The notes under the pieces were generated by a model. That model did not search any database and was not told the DNA's origin. It worked only from the letters and a program-made list of their open reading frames with translations. This document shows, piece by piece, positions 17,507 through 26,594 of a stretch of 64,000 nucleotides of DNA. This DNA is from Stackebrandtia albiflava (GTDB lineage Bacteria; Actinomycetota; Actinomycetes; Mycobacteriales; Micromonosporaceae), in the NCBI RefSeq assembly GCF_007994225.1, contig NZ_VLLL01000006.1:930001-994000 (forward strand), written 5' to 3'. Positions within the stretch are counted from its first letter, which is position 1; the number at the start of each line of letters is the position of its first letter. The translations under genes were made by a program, and so were the position numbers.

Positions 17507-18103
17507 ATGAACCCGCACGTGTCCGCCACGGCGGACGTCGACGACTCCGCGACGATAGGCGGCGGTTCCCGGATCTGGCATCTGGCGCAGGTCCGCGACG
17601 CCGCCGTCGTCGGCCGGGACTGCGTCGTCGGGCGGGGCGCGTACATCGGTTCCGGTGTGGTCGTGGGGGACAACTGCAAGATCCAGAACTACGCGCTGGT
17701 GTACGAGCCCGCGCGGTTGGGCGACGGCGTGTTCGTCGGCCCGGCGGCGGTCCTCACCAACGACCCCTATCCGCGCGCCGTCACCCCCGACGGCGCCCCG
17801 AAGACGGCCGGTGACTGGACGGCGGCGGGCGTGACCGTGGCCGACGGCGCCAGCATCGGGGCGCGCGCGGTCTGCCTGCCCGGCGTCCGGATCGGGCGTT
17901 TCGCCGTCGTCGGTGCCGGCGCGGTCGTGACCAAGGACGTTCCCGACTTCGCGTTGGTCATCGGCAACCCCGCCCGGTTCCACGCCTGGGTGGGCAGGGC
18001 CGGCGTGCCACTGCGGCGGGCTGGCGAGTCCCGCTGGGAATGCCCCCGGACGGGGGAGGTCTACCGGGCCGCCGGAGACGGCGTGGAGCCGGACGAGTCC
18101 TGA
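17507..18103 (+). CDS. Hexapeptide-repeat sugar N-acetyltransferase (WbpD/WlbB-like)
   Basis: 198 residues. It is a left-handed beta-helix acyltransferase with imperfect hexapeptides (IGGGSRIWHLAQVR, VVGDNCKIQNYALVYEP, VFVGPAAVLTNDPYPR). This pattern, particularly KIQN followed by VFVGP and TND.PR, is that of acetyltransferases acting on UDP-linked amino sugars, such as the 3-amino group of UDP-2-acetamido-3-amino glucuronate. The sugar here is unknown. ATG 17507 has GGGGAGG nine bases before it; the frame runs to 17033 without a better start. It stands alone, between the divergent LicD gene and the Stealth-fusion gene. Confidence 0.8.
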   Translation: MNPHVSATADVDDSATIGGGSRIWHLAQVRDAAVVGRDCVVGRGAYIGSGVVVGDNCKIQNYALVYEPARLGDGVFVGPAAVLTNDPYPRAVTPDGAPKTAGDWTAAGVTVADGASIGARAVCLPGVRIGRFAVVGAGAVVTKDVPDFALVIGNPARFHAWVGRAGVPLRRAGESRWECPRTGEVYRAAGDGVEPDES

Positions 18104-18397
18104 CCCGTGACGGGGCTTCACGGTGTCGCACCGGGCGTCGGCCCGAGTCGCCACCGCCTCCGGTTCCCCGGGCTGCCGTCTCGTCCGGCGGGGAGCGGCA
18201 CGGGGCCGCCGCCGCTGGTCGCGCCGGGGACACGGCGGTTCAATCCGCGATTTCGGCCACCGGCGGCGGTATGGTCTACCGGCGGCGACTCCACGTGATC
18301 GCCCGGTCACCCGAAAGGGGTTCGGCGGGGTCCGGCACGCGCGGCCCACACCGATCACGGAGTCGGGCCGCTCCAGCCGTCTAAAGGAGGTCGCGGC

Positions 18398-21091
18398 GTG
18401 AGCGTCGCCTTTGTGGTCACCACCGGATACCAACTGTTCCACTACAAACAGATGGCGCCCCACGTGCCCGACGCCGCCGTCGTCGTCGAGGTCCGCAAAC
18501 GGGACTTCGCCGTGTCGGAGGAGGCCGTCGCCACCCACCTGCCCGGCCTCCCGGTCGAGACGCTCTCCCAGGAGAACCTCAAGAGTCTCGACGGCCGCTA
18601 CGACGCGGTGGTCTGCCAGACGCCGGTACTCCCGCTGCAGTTCTTCGACAAGACCCTGGTCGTGGCGCAGCAGTACAGCCTCGCCAAGGAGCGGTACCAG
18701 TACGGGGTGTGGCGCGCCCACGCCCACCTCAACCTCATGTACGGCCAGCATCCGCTGAACCGGGTCGCCGGATTCTGCCGCGCCGCCGCGGTCGGGAACC
18801 CGCTGCTCGACGGGATCTTCCAGGGTGAGCCTCCGGTGCGGGACTCGTGGCAGTCCGGCGGCGGGCGCAAGCGCATCCTCTACATGCCCACGTACGGCTC
18901 GCTGTCGTCGGTGCCGTCGGTGCTTCCGGCGCTCCGGGAGATCGACGCCGACGTCACCGTCAAACTCCACCACGCCGAGGACCGGGAACTGGTCAAGGAA
19001 CTGCCCGAGCACATGCGGGTCGTGTACGCCGACGCCGACCCGGTGCGGCTCCTGGCCGAGCACGACGGCGTGATCAGTGACTTCTCCGGTGCCGCCTTCG
19101 ACGCCCTCTACGCCGGGCTGCCGGTGGTGTTGGCGGGCAACCCCGATCCGCGCGGCAAGGACTTCGACCGGCTGTCCGACGACGAACGCCAGTACACCGT
19201 GCTGGCGGGCGTCGCCGCGCACTGGCAGGAGATCGGCGGCGCCGAAGGACTGTACAGCGCCTTCGCCGACGCCGAGAAACGGCGCGAGTCGGAGGACTAC
19301 CAGGCGTTCGTCGAGGAGTTCTTCGTGAACCCGGGAACGGCCGGCGCCGAATGCGGCCGCCGGATCGTGTCACTCCTGGAGACCGGGCCGGCGCCGCACT
19401 TCGCCGCCGACCAGGTCCGGGCCACCACGCGGCGTTACATCACCACCAACCGGAGCCTGAAGTCGCAGCTCTCCCGCACCGGCAGGGCGACGGTGGCGCG
19501 TTCGGTCGTGCACGGCCTCCCGCTGCACCGGCGGGCGGTCCGCCGGCTGCTGGAGGCCGCCGGGAGGTCGCGACGGTTGGTGCGGATCGCCCGTATCGCG
19601 CGCCGCCGCGTCCGCGACCGTCGCGGAGCCGACGTCGTCGTCGACGCCGATCGATGCCTCGCCGCCGCCCCCGCGAAGCGACGCGAGGCCGTGATGGGGC
19701 TGTTGGAACCGTTCCTGCTGGACGCCGGTCTCCCGCTGGTGCGCGACGACGACCGTCCCGGCAGTGACCTCGCGGTGCTGGCCACCGACAAGCGGCGGTT
19801 GCGCCGGGCGCTGTCGGCGGCGGCCGGCCGGCACCCCGACCTGGTGGTCCGGCTGGGTCACCAGTGGAAACTCGTCGACACGATGCCGCTGGCGAAACTG
19901 AGTTTCCACGACATCGCGCACGCCGACTGGTTGGAGGTCGGCACGCCCGCCGAGCGCAGCGAGTACGTCATCGGGCCGATGGGCTACCTGAAGGTCCTGT
20001 TCGTCCAGCACGAACCCGAACGCAACCGGTACCTGGCGCAGAAGAAGGTCGCCCACCGGGTCGACTGGTCGCCGTTGTTCGCGCAGTGCGCCGACCGGAC
20101 CGCCCCGGTGCGGGTGGCGGGGGAGCGGCTGCGGCACGCCGCCGGACCGGTGGACGTCGTCTACACCTGGGTGGACGCGGGCGATCCGGCCTGGCAGGCC
20201 GACCGTCGCAGGTACGACGGGGAGACGTCCAACGCCAGCGCCGCCAACCCGGAGCGTTTCCTGGACCGCCAGGAGTTGCGGTACTCGTTGCGCGCCCTGG
20301 AGTTGTTCGCGCCGTTCGTGAGGCACGTCTACATCGTCACCGCGGATCAGCGTCCGGCGTGGCTGGCGCCCGACCACCCGAAGATCACGGTGGTGTCGCA
20401 CCGGGACGTCTTCCCGGACGCTTCGGTGCTGCCGACGTTCAACTCGCACGCCATCGAGGCGTGCCTGCACCGGATCCCGGGCCTGTCGGAGAACTTCGTC
20501 TACTTCAACGACGACGTCCTGCTGGGGCAGGAGTGCGACGAGTCGGACTTCTTCACCATCGCCGGTCAGGCGAAGGTGCGGTTGTCGCCGTCGCAGTACA
20601 TCTACCAGGGAAGGCCGGAGGACGACGCGATCCCGACCGACTGGGCCGCGTACAACTCGCTGCGCCTGATGTCGAACGACTTCGACATCACCCTGGACCG
20701 CCGCGTGAAGCACGTCCCGCTCGTCCTGAAGCGCAGTGTGCTGGCCGACATCGAGAAGCGCTATCCCGAGGAGGTGGCGGCGACCCGGGCGGCCCGGTTC
20801 CGTTCCAACACCGACGTCGCGATACCGAGCATGTTCGCGCAGTACTACGGGATGGCCACCGGCAGCGCCGTGGAATGGCCGGGCGCCCGCAACGAGTACG
20901 TCTACCTGGACACCGGCCGCGCCGACTCGCTCGACCGCTTCCAGCAGATCCTGCAGCGGCCACCGAAGTTCTACTGCCTCAACACCACCCGTCACACCGA
21001 AGTCGACCTGGCCCGGCAGGCCCGGAATCTCGCCCGGTTCTTCACCGCGGCACTGCCGGAACCGGCCGAATGGGAGATCCCGGACCGCTGA
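18398..21091 (+). CDS. CDP-glycerol transferase-like domain fused to Stealth phosphotransferase
   Basis: 897 residues. The first 340 resemble the glycerophosphotransferase core (LYMPTYGSLSSVP, DGVISDFSGAAFDALYAGLP), but the WHG and RPHP histidine motifs are replaced (AQQYSLAKERYQYG; VKLHHAED), so catalysis by the normal mechanism is uncertain. From about residue 585 the four conserved regions of the Stealth family appear: DVVYTWVDAGDPAW, LRYSLRALELFAPFVRHVYIVT, FNSHAIEACLHRIPGLSENF with FNDDVLLG, and the C-terminal CLNTTRH block. Stealth proteins are sugar-1-phosphate transferases that build phosphodiester-linked capsules. GTG 18398 has a full AAAGGAGG eight bases upstream. The 294 bases before it hold no gene. 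Confidence 0.85.
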   Translation: MSVAFVVTTGYQLFHYKQMAPHVPDAAVVVEVRKRDFAVSEEAVATHLPGLPVETLSQENLKSLDGRYDAVVCQTPVLPLQFFDKTLVVAQQYSLAKERYQYGVWRAHAHLNLMYGQHPLNRVAGFCRAAAVGNPLLDGIFQGEPPVRDSWQSGGGRKRILYMPTYGSLSSVPSVLPALREIDADVTVKLHHAEDRELVKELPEHMRVVYADADPVRLLAEHDGVISDFSGAAFDALYAGLPVVLAGNPDPRGKDFDRLSDDERQYTVLAGVAAHWQEIGGAEGLYSAFADAEKRRESEDYQAFVEEFFVNPGTAGAECGRRIVSLLETGPAPHFAADQVRATTRRYITTNRSLKSQLSRTGRATVARSVVHGLPLHRRAVRRLLEAAGRSRRLVRIARIARRRVRDRRGADVVVDADRCLAAAPAKRREAVMGLLEPFLLDAGLPLVRDDDRPGSDLAVLATDKRRLRRALSAAAGRHPDLVVRLGHQWKLVDTMPLAKLSFHDIAHADWLEVGTPAERSEYVIGPMGYLKVLFVQHEPERNRYLAQKKVAHRVDWSPLFAQCADRTAPVRVAGERLRHAAGPVDVVYTWVDAGDPAWQADRRRYDGETSNASAANPERFLDRQELRYSLRALELFAPFVRHVYIVTADQRPAWLAPDHPKITVVSHRDVFPDASVLPTFNSHAIEACLHRIPGLSENFVYFNDDVLLGQECDESDFFTIAGQAKVRLSPSQYIYQGRPEDDAIPTDWAAYNSLRLMSNDFDITLDRRVKHVPLVLKRSVLADIEKRYPEEVAATRAARFRSNTDVAIPSMFAQYYGMATGSAVEWPGARNEYVYLDTGRADSLDRFQQILQRPPKFYCLNTTRHTEVDLARQARNLARFFTAALPEPAEWEIPDR

Positions 21092-21165
21092 CCGGCCGGC
21101 CCCCGCCCTGACATGTTGGATCGACCCCGGCCCGCCGACCGCGTGCCGGACAGGAGGTGACGGCC

Positions 21166-22140
21166 ATGGCCGCGACCGAGTTTCTGCACGTGCTGAGTAC
21201 CCGGGTGGGGATCGGCGTCTACGACGAGGGATGGTTCGACTACCGGCTTCGGCTGTTCGAGTCCGTCACCGTGCCGTCGATGGCGGCGCAGACCTCGCAG
21301 GACTTCACCTGGCTGCTGGTGGTGGACGCGAAGATGCCGCCGCGTGCCAGGAGCCGCTTCGACGCGGTGGTCGCGCCACTGGCGAACGTGCGGGTGCGTG
21401 AGGTCGAGTTCAAGACCGACTTCCGCGGCGCGGTGGTGGAGTGGTGTCAGGCGGAGGCCGCCCGCCGGGGACTCTCCCGGGTACTCACCTCGCGGCTCGA
21501 CGACGACGACGCGCTTCGGGTGGACGCCTTCGAGCGCCTGCAGTCCGAGGCCGCCGACGCGATCGCCGCCGGGCACTCCGACCTGGCGGTGTTCTCGCTG
21601 AACCTGGGATGCATGTGGTCGCCGAGCCACCGGCGCGGCTACACCCGTTACCACGACAGCCATTCGTTGGGCCTGTCCCTTCTGGAGCCCGCCGAGGCGG
21701 TCGAGTGCGTCTACTCCCGGCCGCACCGGGAGATCAAGCAGCGGTACGCGCCGCGCGGCGCGTACATCCGGGGCGTCGACGGCGGTACCCGCTGGTGGCT
21801 GTACGCGGCCCACGCCATCGCCGACTCCGACAAGGGCGACGGCGCCCGCCGCGACAAGATCCTCAAGCACCGGTACGGATACCACCTCGACGACGACCTG
21901 TTGGCCGGCTTCGGTCTCGACCCGGCCGCCGTCGCCGCACTGGCGGAGGCGGGCGAACCGACTCCGACGGCGCCCACCAAGTTCCTGTCGCTGCGGGCGA
22001 TGGAGACCGAGCGCCGGATCAAGGCGTTGCGTACCGAGTTGGCCGGTGCGAGCTTCCTGCGGCGGCGGCTGCTCACCCAGCGGTTGGCGCGGCTGGAGTC
22101 GGAGCGGGAGAAGGCCGGGTCGGGCATCGTCACGCGTTGA
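21166..22140 (+). CDS. Putative glycosyltransferase (rhamnosyltransferase-like)
   Basis: 324 residues. The N-terminus (FLHVLSTRVGIGVYDEGWFDYRL and LFESVTVPSMAAQTSQDFTWLLVVDAKMP) matches a family annotated as putative rhamnosyl transferases, and TSRLDDDDAL is the likely metal-binding acidic motif. The C-terminal 60 residues are charged and probably helical. ATG 21166 is preferred: AGGAGG lies 8 bases upstream and would overlap the alternative GTG 21157. It is the last gene of the polymer locus, 74 bases after the Stealth fusion. The sugar and acceptor are not known. Confidence 0.65.
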   Translation: MAATEFLHVLSTRVGIGVYDEGWFDYRLRLFESVTVPSMAAQTSQDFTWLLVVDAKMPPRARSRFDAVVAPLANVRVREVEFKTDFRGAVVEWCQAEAARRGLSRVLTSRLDDDDALRVDAFERLQSEAADAIAAGHSDLAVFSLNLGCMWSPSHRRGYTRYHDSHSLGLSLLEPAEAVECVYSRPHREIKQRYAPRGAYIRGVDGGTRWWLYAAHAIADSDKGDGARRDKILKHRYGYHLDDDLLAGFGLDPAAVAALAEAGEPTPTAPTKFLSLRAMETERRIKALRTELAGASFLRRRLLTQRLARLESEREKAGSGIVTR

Positions 22141-22266
22141 CCGGCCGGAGTGATCCGGGATTGTTATCCGTTGGGGGTTCCCAGGTCACCGGCCGGTTTG
22201 CTAGCCTCTGCCAGATTGACGCACATCACACTCTGAATACCGATGTGCGCGTGGCTTGGAGGACTT

Positions 22267-23325
22267 GTGGCCAGAAGGTCCGGTGGCCCCGGCACCGTCG
22301 GGTCCGGTGTTCGGCTCGGAATCTTCGCGCTCGTGACCACCCTGGCGTTGGTGTTGCTGACCGACGCCCTCGGCGGCGTCCGCCTGTCGGGTGGTCCGGG
22401 CTACACCGCACTGTTCACCGACGCCACGGGTCTGCTGCCCGGTGACGAGGTCCGCATCGCGGGTGTCAAGGTCGGTGAGGTCGACGACATCCGGCTGCGG
22501 CAGGACGCCGGCGCACCGCCGGTCGCGGAGGTGTCGTTCAGCCTGGAGGACGACCGGCCGCTGCCGTCCGACGTCCACGCCACGATCCGCTACCGCAACC
22601 TCGTCGGTCAGCGCTACGTCGCGTTGACCCGCAGTTCCGCCGACTCCACCGGGGCCACTCTGTCTCCCGGCGACACCATCGGGCTGGAACGCACCTCCCC
22701 GGCCCTGGACCTGACCCTGCTGCTCAACGGTTTCAAACCGCTGTTCGCGGCACTCAGTCCCGAGGAGGTCAACGAGCTCTCCTACGAGATCATCCAGGTG
22801 TTGCAGGGCGAGGGCTCCACCATCGAGGGGATCCTGTCGCACACCGCCTCGCTGACCTCGACGCTCGCCGCCCACGACGACACCATCGGCGCGGTCATCG
22901 ACAACCTCAACGAGGTGCTGGCGACGGTGGCGAGCCGGGAGGACGCCCTGGACACCTCGATCGTGAGACTCCAGGACTTCATCTCCGGCCTGTCGGCAGA
23001 CCGCGACGCGCTCGGTGAGGCCGTCGTGTCCATGTCGGAACTGACCGGACAGACCGCCGACCTGGTGGCGGAGGCCCGTCCTCCGCTGGCCGCCGACGTG
23101 TCGGCGCTGGAGACGCTCGCGACGACCCTCAACGCCAACGCCGAGACCCTGGAGACCACGCTGGCGAGGCTGCCGGTCACCTACACCGAGCTGACCACGA
23201 CCGGCTCCTACGGTTCCTGGTTCAACTTCTTCCTGTGCGACATGGACGGACAGGTCTCGGTCGGCGGCCTGTCGGCCAACCCGGTCGGCTTCCACTCCCC
23301 GTTCGCGCGCTGCCAGGAGGACTGA
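22267..23325 (+). CDS. MCE/MlaD-family lipid-binding protein (MceB-like)
   Basis: 352 residues, one N-terminal membrane anchor (about 15-38), then the MCE domain (YTALFTDATGLLPGDEVRIAGVKVGEVDDI) and a long alpha-helical region. It ends in SWFNFFLCDMDGQV and PFARCQ, an ending typical of MceB. Mce proteins form a periplasmic conduit for lipids or sterols, powered by YrbE permeases and an MceG ATPase. GTG 22267 is chosen because GGAGGA lies just upstream; ATG 22243 has no site. It is the first gene of the operon. The yrbE pair and mceA that normally precede it are missing from this position, and 126 bases separate it from the glycosyltransferase gene. Confidence 0.85.
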   Translation: MARRSGGPGTVGSGVRLGIFALVTTLALVLLTDALGGVRLSGGPGYTALFTDATGLLPGDEVRIAGVKVGEVDDIRLRQDAGAPPVAEVSFSLEDDRPLPSDVHATIRYRNLVGQRYVALTRSSADSTGATLSPGDTIGLERTSPALDLTLLLNGFKPLFAALSPEEVNELSYEIIQVLQGEGSTIEGILSHTASLTSTLAAHDDTIGAVIDNLNEVLATVASREDALDTSIVRLQDFISGLSADRDALGEAVVSMSELTGQTADLVAEARPPLAADVSALETLATTLNANAETLETTLARLPVTYTELTTTGSYGSWFNFFLCDMDGQVSVGGLSANPVGFHSPFARCQED

Positions 23326-23326
23326 G

Positions 23327-24343
23327 ATGCCGCGATTCGGAATCCCGCGCCGCCGCCGAGACCGGCCGCCGCGCACCCGGAACCTCAAACGGACCGGCGC
23401 CGTGACGCTCGTCGTCGCGCTGATCGCGTTGCTGGGCGCGTTCCAACTCGACGACCTGCTGTTGCTGGCCGGCGGCCACTCCTACACCGCGCAGTTGCGT
23501 GACGCGGCCGGGCTCACCCCCGGTACCGAGGTCAGGGTGGCCGGCGTGAAGGTCGGCAAGGTGACCACTGTGGAACTGGCCGGTCTGGGTACCCGTGAAC
23601 CACACGTCGCGGTCGACTTCCGCATCGAGGCGGACGTGCTGATGGGCGACGAGACCCGGGCCTCGGTCCGGTTGAAGACGCTGCTGGGGCAGCGATACCT
23701 GTCGATCGAACCGGCCGGTTCGGGCAGCCTCGACGGCGACGTGATCCCGTTGTCGCGCACCGCGACCCCGCTGGACGTGGTGGACGCGGTGAACAATCTG
23801 GCGGGAACCTTCGACGAGATCGACACCGACCAACTCGCCGAGGCGATGCGGACGCTGTCGGAGACCTTCGCCGACACCGGCGACGAGTTCGGTGACTCCC
23901 TCGAAGGACTGTCCGCGCTCTCGCAGACACTCGCGTCCCGGGACGAGGAGCTGGGCGACCTGTTGGCCAGCGCCCGCACCGTCACCGACGTGCTCGCCGA
24001 ACGCGACGACGAGTTCGCCCGGCTGGTCGCCGACGGGAACCTGCTGCTGGGTGAGGTGTCGGACCGGAAGGACGCCATCCGGGAACTGCTGTCGACGACC
24101 GTCTGGCTGTCGGAGGAACTGCAGGGACTCGTCGACGACCAGGACGACCGGCTCGGCCCGGCACTGGACCGGCTGTCGGAGGTGGTGACGTTGCTGCAGG
24201 ACAACCAGGAGAACCTGGAACACACGCTGACCACGATGGGGCCGTTCATCAAGGCGTTCTCCAACGTGCTCGGCAACGGCCGCTGGTTCGACTCCTATAT
24301 CGAGGGTCTGCTCCAGCCCTACCAGGTGGAGCCGAACTCATGA
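23327..24343 (+). CDS. MCE/MlaD-family protein (MceC-like)
   Basis: 338 residues. It has a basic N-terminus, one membrane anchor (about 24-45), the MCE domain (YTAQLRDAAGLTPGTEVRVAGVKVGKV) and a helical tail ending in NVLGNGRWFDSYIEG, as in MceC. It probably forms one subunit type of the hetero-hexameric lipid conduit. CCAGGAGG lies 6 bases before ATG 23327, and only one base separates it from the previous stop. Its own stop overlaps the next start (ATGA). Confidence 0.87.
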   Translation: MPRFGIPRRRRDRPPRTRNLKRTGAVTLVVALIALLGAFQLDDLLLLAGGHSYTAQLRDAAGLTPGTEVRVAGVKVGKVTTVELAGLGTREPHVAVDFRIEADVLMGDETRASVRLKTLLGQRYLSIEPAGSGSLDGDVIPLSRTATPLDVVDAVNNLAGTFDEIDTDQLAEAMRTLSETFADTGDEFGDSLEGLSALSQTLASRDEELGDLLASARTVTDVLAERDDEFARLVADGNLLLGEVSDRKDAIRELLSTTVWLSEELQGLVDDQDDRLGPALDRLSEVVTLLQDNQENLEHTLTTMGPFIKAFSNVLGNGRWFDSYIEGLLQPYQVEPNS

Positions 24344-25452
24344 GCCGCGTCCGTTCCCTACTCCGGCACCGGTGGACCGTCGCGGCCGTCGTCGCGGTCC
24401 TGCTCGGGTCGGCCTTCGTGGCGTGGCAGGTGACCGGCGGCGGACGGCACGTCACCGCCGAGTTCGTGCGCGCGGTCGGCGTCTACGTCGGCTCCGACGT
24501 GCGGGTGTTGGGCGTGAAGGTCGGTGAGATCACCGAGGTCCGCCCCTCCGGCGACGTCGTCGAGGTGGAGATGGTGGTCGAGTCCGGTTACGACATCCCC
24601 GCCGACGTCACGGCCATCGTGATCCCGCCGTCGGTGGTGGCCGACCGGTACGTCCAGCTCTCGCCGCCCTACACCGGCGGGGCGGTGCTGCCCGACGGCG
24701 CGGTGCTGGAACCGGCGAACACCGTCGTCCCGTTGGAACTGGACGAGGTGTACGCCTCGCTGGACGAGTTCGCCGCCGCCCTCGGCGAGGACGGCAGCCT
24801 GGCGGAGCTGATCGCGACCGCCAAGGAGAACCTGGACGGCAACGGTGAGGCGCTGGGGCAGTCGCTCAACGACCTCGCGGACGTCGCGGAGGTGTTGGAC
24901 ACCCACCGCGACGACCTGTGGACCACTGTGGACAATCTCGCGGAGTTCACCGACACGCTGGCCCAGTCCGACGCGCAGATCCAGTTGTTCAACGAACAGC
25001 TCGCCGAGGTGTCCACGCAGCTCGCCGACGAACGCGACACCCTCGCCGAGGCGGTACGGCAGTTGACCGTCGCGCTGGGCGACATATCCGGATTCATCGC
25101 CGACAACGCCGACGCCCTCACCGCCAACGTCGAACAGCTCGCCGAACTGTCCGGGGTGTTCGCCAGGCAGCAGGAGGCCCTCATCACGATCCTCGACTAC
25201 GCGCCGGTCGCCCTCACCAACCTCGACCTGGCGTACAACGCCCGCTCCGGCACCCTCGACACCCGTGACGACCTGCTCGGCCCGTACGACCCCGCGACGT
25301 TCCTGTGCAGCCAGCTCACCTACGCCGTCGGATTCGAGGACATCCCGGCGGCGTGTTTCGAACTGGCCGACGCGCTGGCCGCCTCCGACCTCGAGATGCC
25401 CGACGAACTGGCCGCCCTGGTCGGACAGTCACCCGCCCTGGACCTGTCGTGA
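24340..25452 (+). CDS. MCE/MlaD-family protein (MceD-like)
   Basis: 370 residues with a single N-terminal anchor (VAAVVAVLLGSAFVAWQV) and an MCE domain (VTAEFVRAVGVYVGSDVRVL, GVKVGEITEV). A long acidic, coiled helical region follows, and CxxxxTYAVGFEDIPAACF near the end suggests a disulfide. It is the third MCE subunit in operon order. ATG 24340 overlaps the previous stop by four bases, and its stop overlaps the lipoprotein start (GTGA). Confidence 0.86.
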   Translation: MSRVRSLLRHRWTVAAVVAVLLGSAFVAWQVTGGGRHVTAEFVRAVGVYVGSDVRVLGVKVGEITEVRPSGDVVEVEMVVESGYDIPADVTAIVIPPSVVADRYVQLSPPYTGGAVLPDGAVLEPANTVVPLELDEVYASLDEFAAALGEDGSLAELIATAKENLDGNGEALGQSLNDLADVAEVLDTHRDDLWTTVDNLAEFTDTLAQSDAQIQLFNEQLAEVSTQLADERDTLAEAVRQLTVALGDISGFIADNADALTANVEQLAELSGVFARQQEALITILDYAPVALTNLDLAYNARSGTLDTRDDLLGPYDPATFLCSQLTYAVGFEDIPAACFELADALAASDLEMPDELAALVGQSPALDLS

Positions 25453-26594
25453 ACCGACGCCGCACCCTCACCGGAACCCTGCTGGCGGTCGCCGTCGCAT
25501 TGACCGCCTGCTCATCGGTGCCGCTGCCCGGCGGCGAAGGCGGCGGCGGTTACCGGGTCGTCATCCGGTTCGCCGACGTCACCGACCTGGTCCCGTACTC
25601 GGCGGTCAAGGTGGACGACGTGACCGTCGGCCAGGTCGAGGAGGTGTCGCTGGCCGACGACTGGACCGCCGAGGTGCTGGTCAGCGTCAACGCCGACGTC
25701 GCCCTGCCCGACAACGCGACCGCGGCGCTGCGGCAGACCAGCCTGCTCGGTGAGAAGTTCGTCGAACTGTCGCCGCCGCTCGACCACCCGTCGGACGACC
25801 CGCTCGGCGACGGCGACGTCATCGGTCTCGACCGCACCGACCGGGGCGCCGAGGTGGAGGAGGTGCTGGGCGCGCTCGCCCTCGTCCTGCAGGGCGGTGG
25901 ACTGGAACAGCTCCGCACCATCAACACCGAACTCGTGGCGCTCATGCAGGGCCGCGAGGCCGACATCACCGACACCCTGGGCGAACTGGAGTCGTTCCTC
26001 GCCGCCCTCGACGGGCAACGCGAGAACATCGTCACCGCCCTGGAGGCCCTGGAACGCCTGTCGGCGGACCTGGCCGACCAGACCGACACCATCCGCGACG
26101 CCCTGGACGCCATCGCACCCGGGATCACCGTCCTGGCGGACCAGGAACAACTCATCAGCGACGGCATCGTGGCGCTGGGCGAACTCGGTGAGGTCGGCAC
26201 CGAGGTCATCGAAGGTGCCGGCGACGAGACCATAGCGATCCTGAACGACCTGCAACCGGTACTGGAGAACCTGGTGGCCGCGGGCGACGACTTCCCGCAG
26301 GGCCTGGAACTGGCGCTGTCCTACCCGTTCCCGTACAACGCCTCCGACGCCGTCCACGACGACTTCGTCAACCTCCACATCACCCTCGACGTGGACGTGG
26401 CCGCGATCCTCGACAACGTCGCCGGCGACAAACCCACCGAACAGGTCGACCCCGACAACCCGGAGAGCTCCGGCGACCAGGGGATCGAACCGGTCATCGG
26501 CGGCCTCACCGAACTGCTCGGCATCGGACTCGCCGGACTCACCGGCGGCACCGACGACGAATCCGGAACCGGCGGCGAGGGGGACACCGAATGA
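25449..26594 (+). CDS. MCE/MlaD-family lipoprotein (MceE-like)
   Basis: 381 residues. The N-terminus is a lipoprotein signal with lipobox LTAC (Cys about residue 21, VAVALTACSS), the hallmark of MceE. The MCE domain follows (YRVVIRFADVTDLVPYSAVKV, DDVTVGQVEEV), then helices and an acidic, Gly-rich tail. GTG 25449 is chosen from the GTGA overlap with the previous gene and because it starts the signal peptide; the frame is open to 25305. It is the fourth MCE gene of the operon. Confidence 0.88.
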   Translation: MNRRRTLTGTLLAVAVALTACSSVPLPGGEGGGGYRVVIRFADVTDLVPYSAVKVDDVTVGQVEEVSLADDWTAEVLVSVNADVALPDNATAALRQTSLLGEKFVELSPPLDHPSDDPLGDGDVIGLDRTDRGAEVEEVLGALALVLQGGGLEQLRTINTELVALMQGREADITDTLGELESFLAALDGQRENIVTALEALERLSADLADQTDTIRDALDAIAPGITVLADQEQLISDGIVALGELGEVGTEVIEGAGDETIAILNDLQPVLENLVAAGDDFPQGLELALSYPFPYNASDAVHDDFVNLHITLDVDVAAILDNVAGDKPTEQVDPDNPESSGDQGIEPVIGGLTELLGIGLAGLTGGTDDESGTGGEGDTE

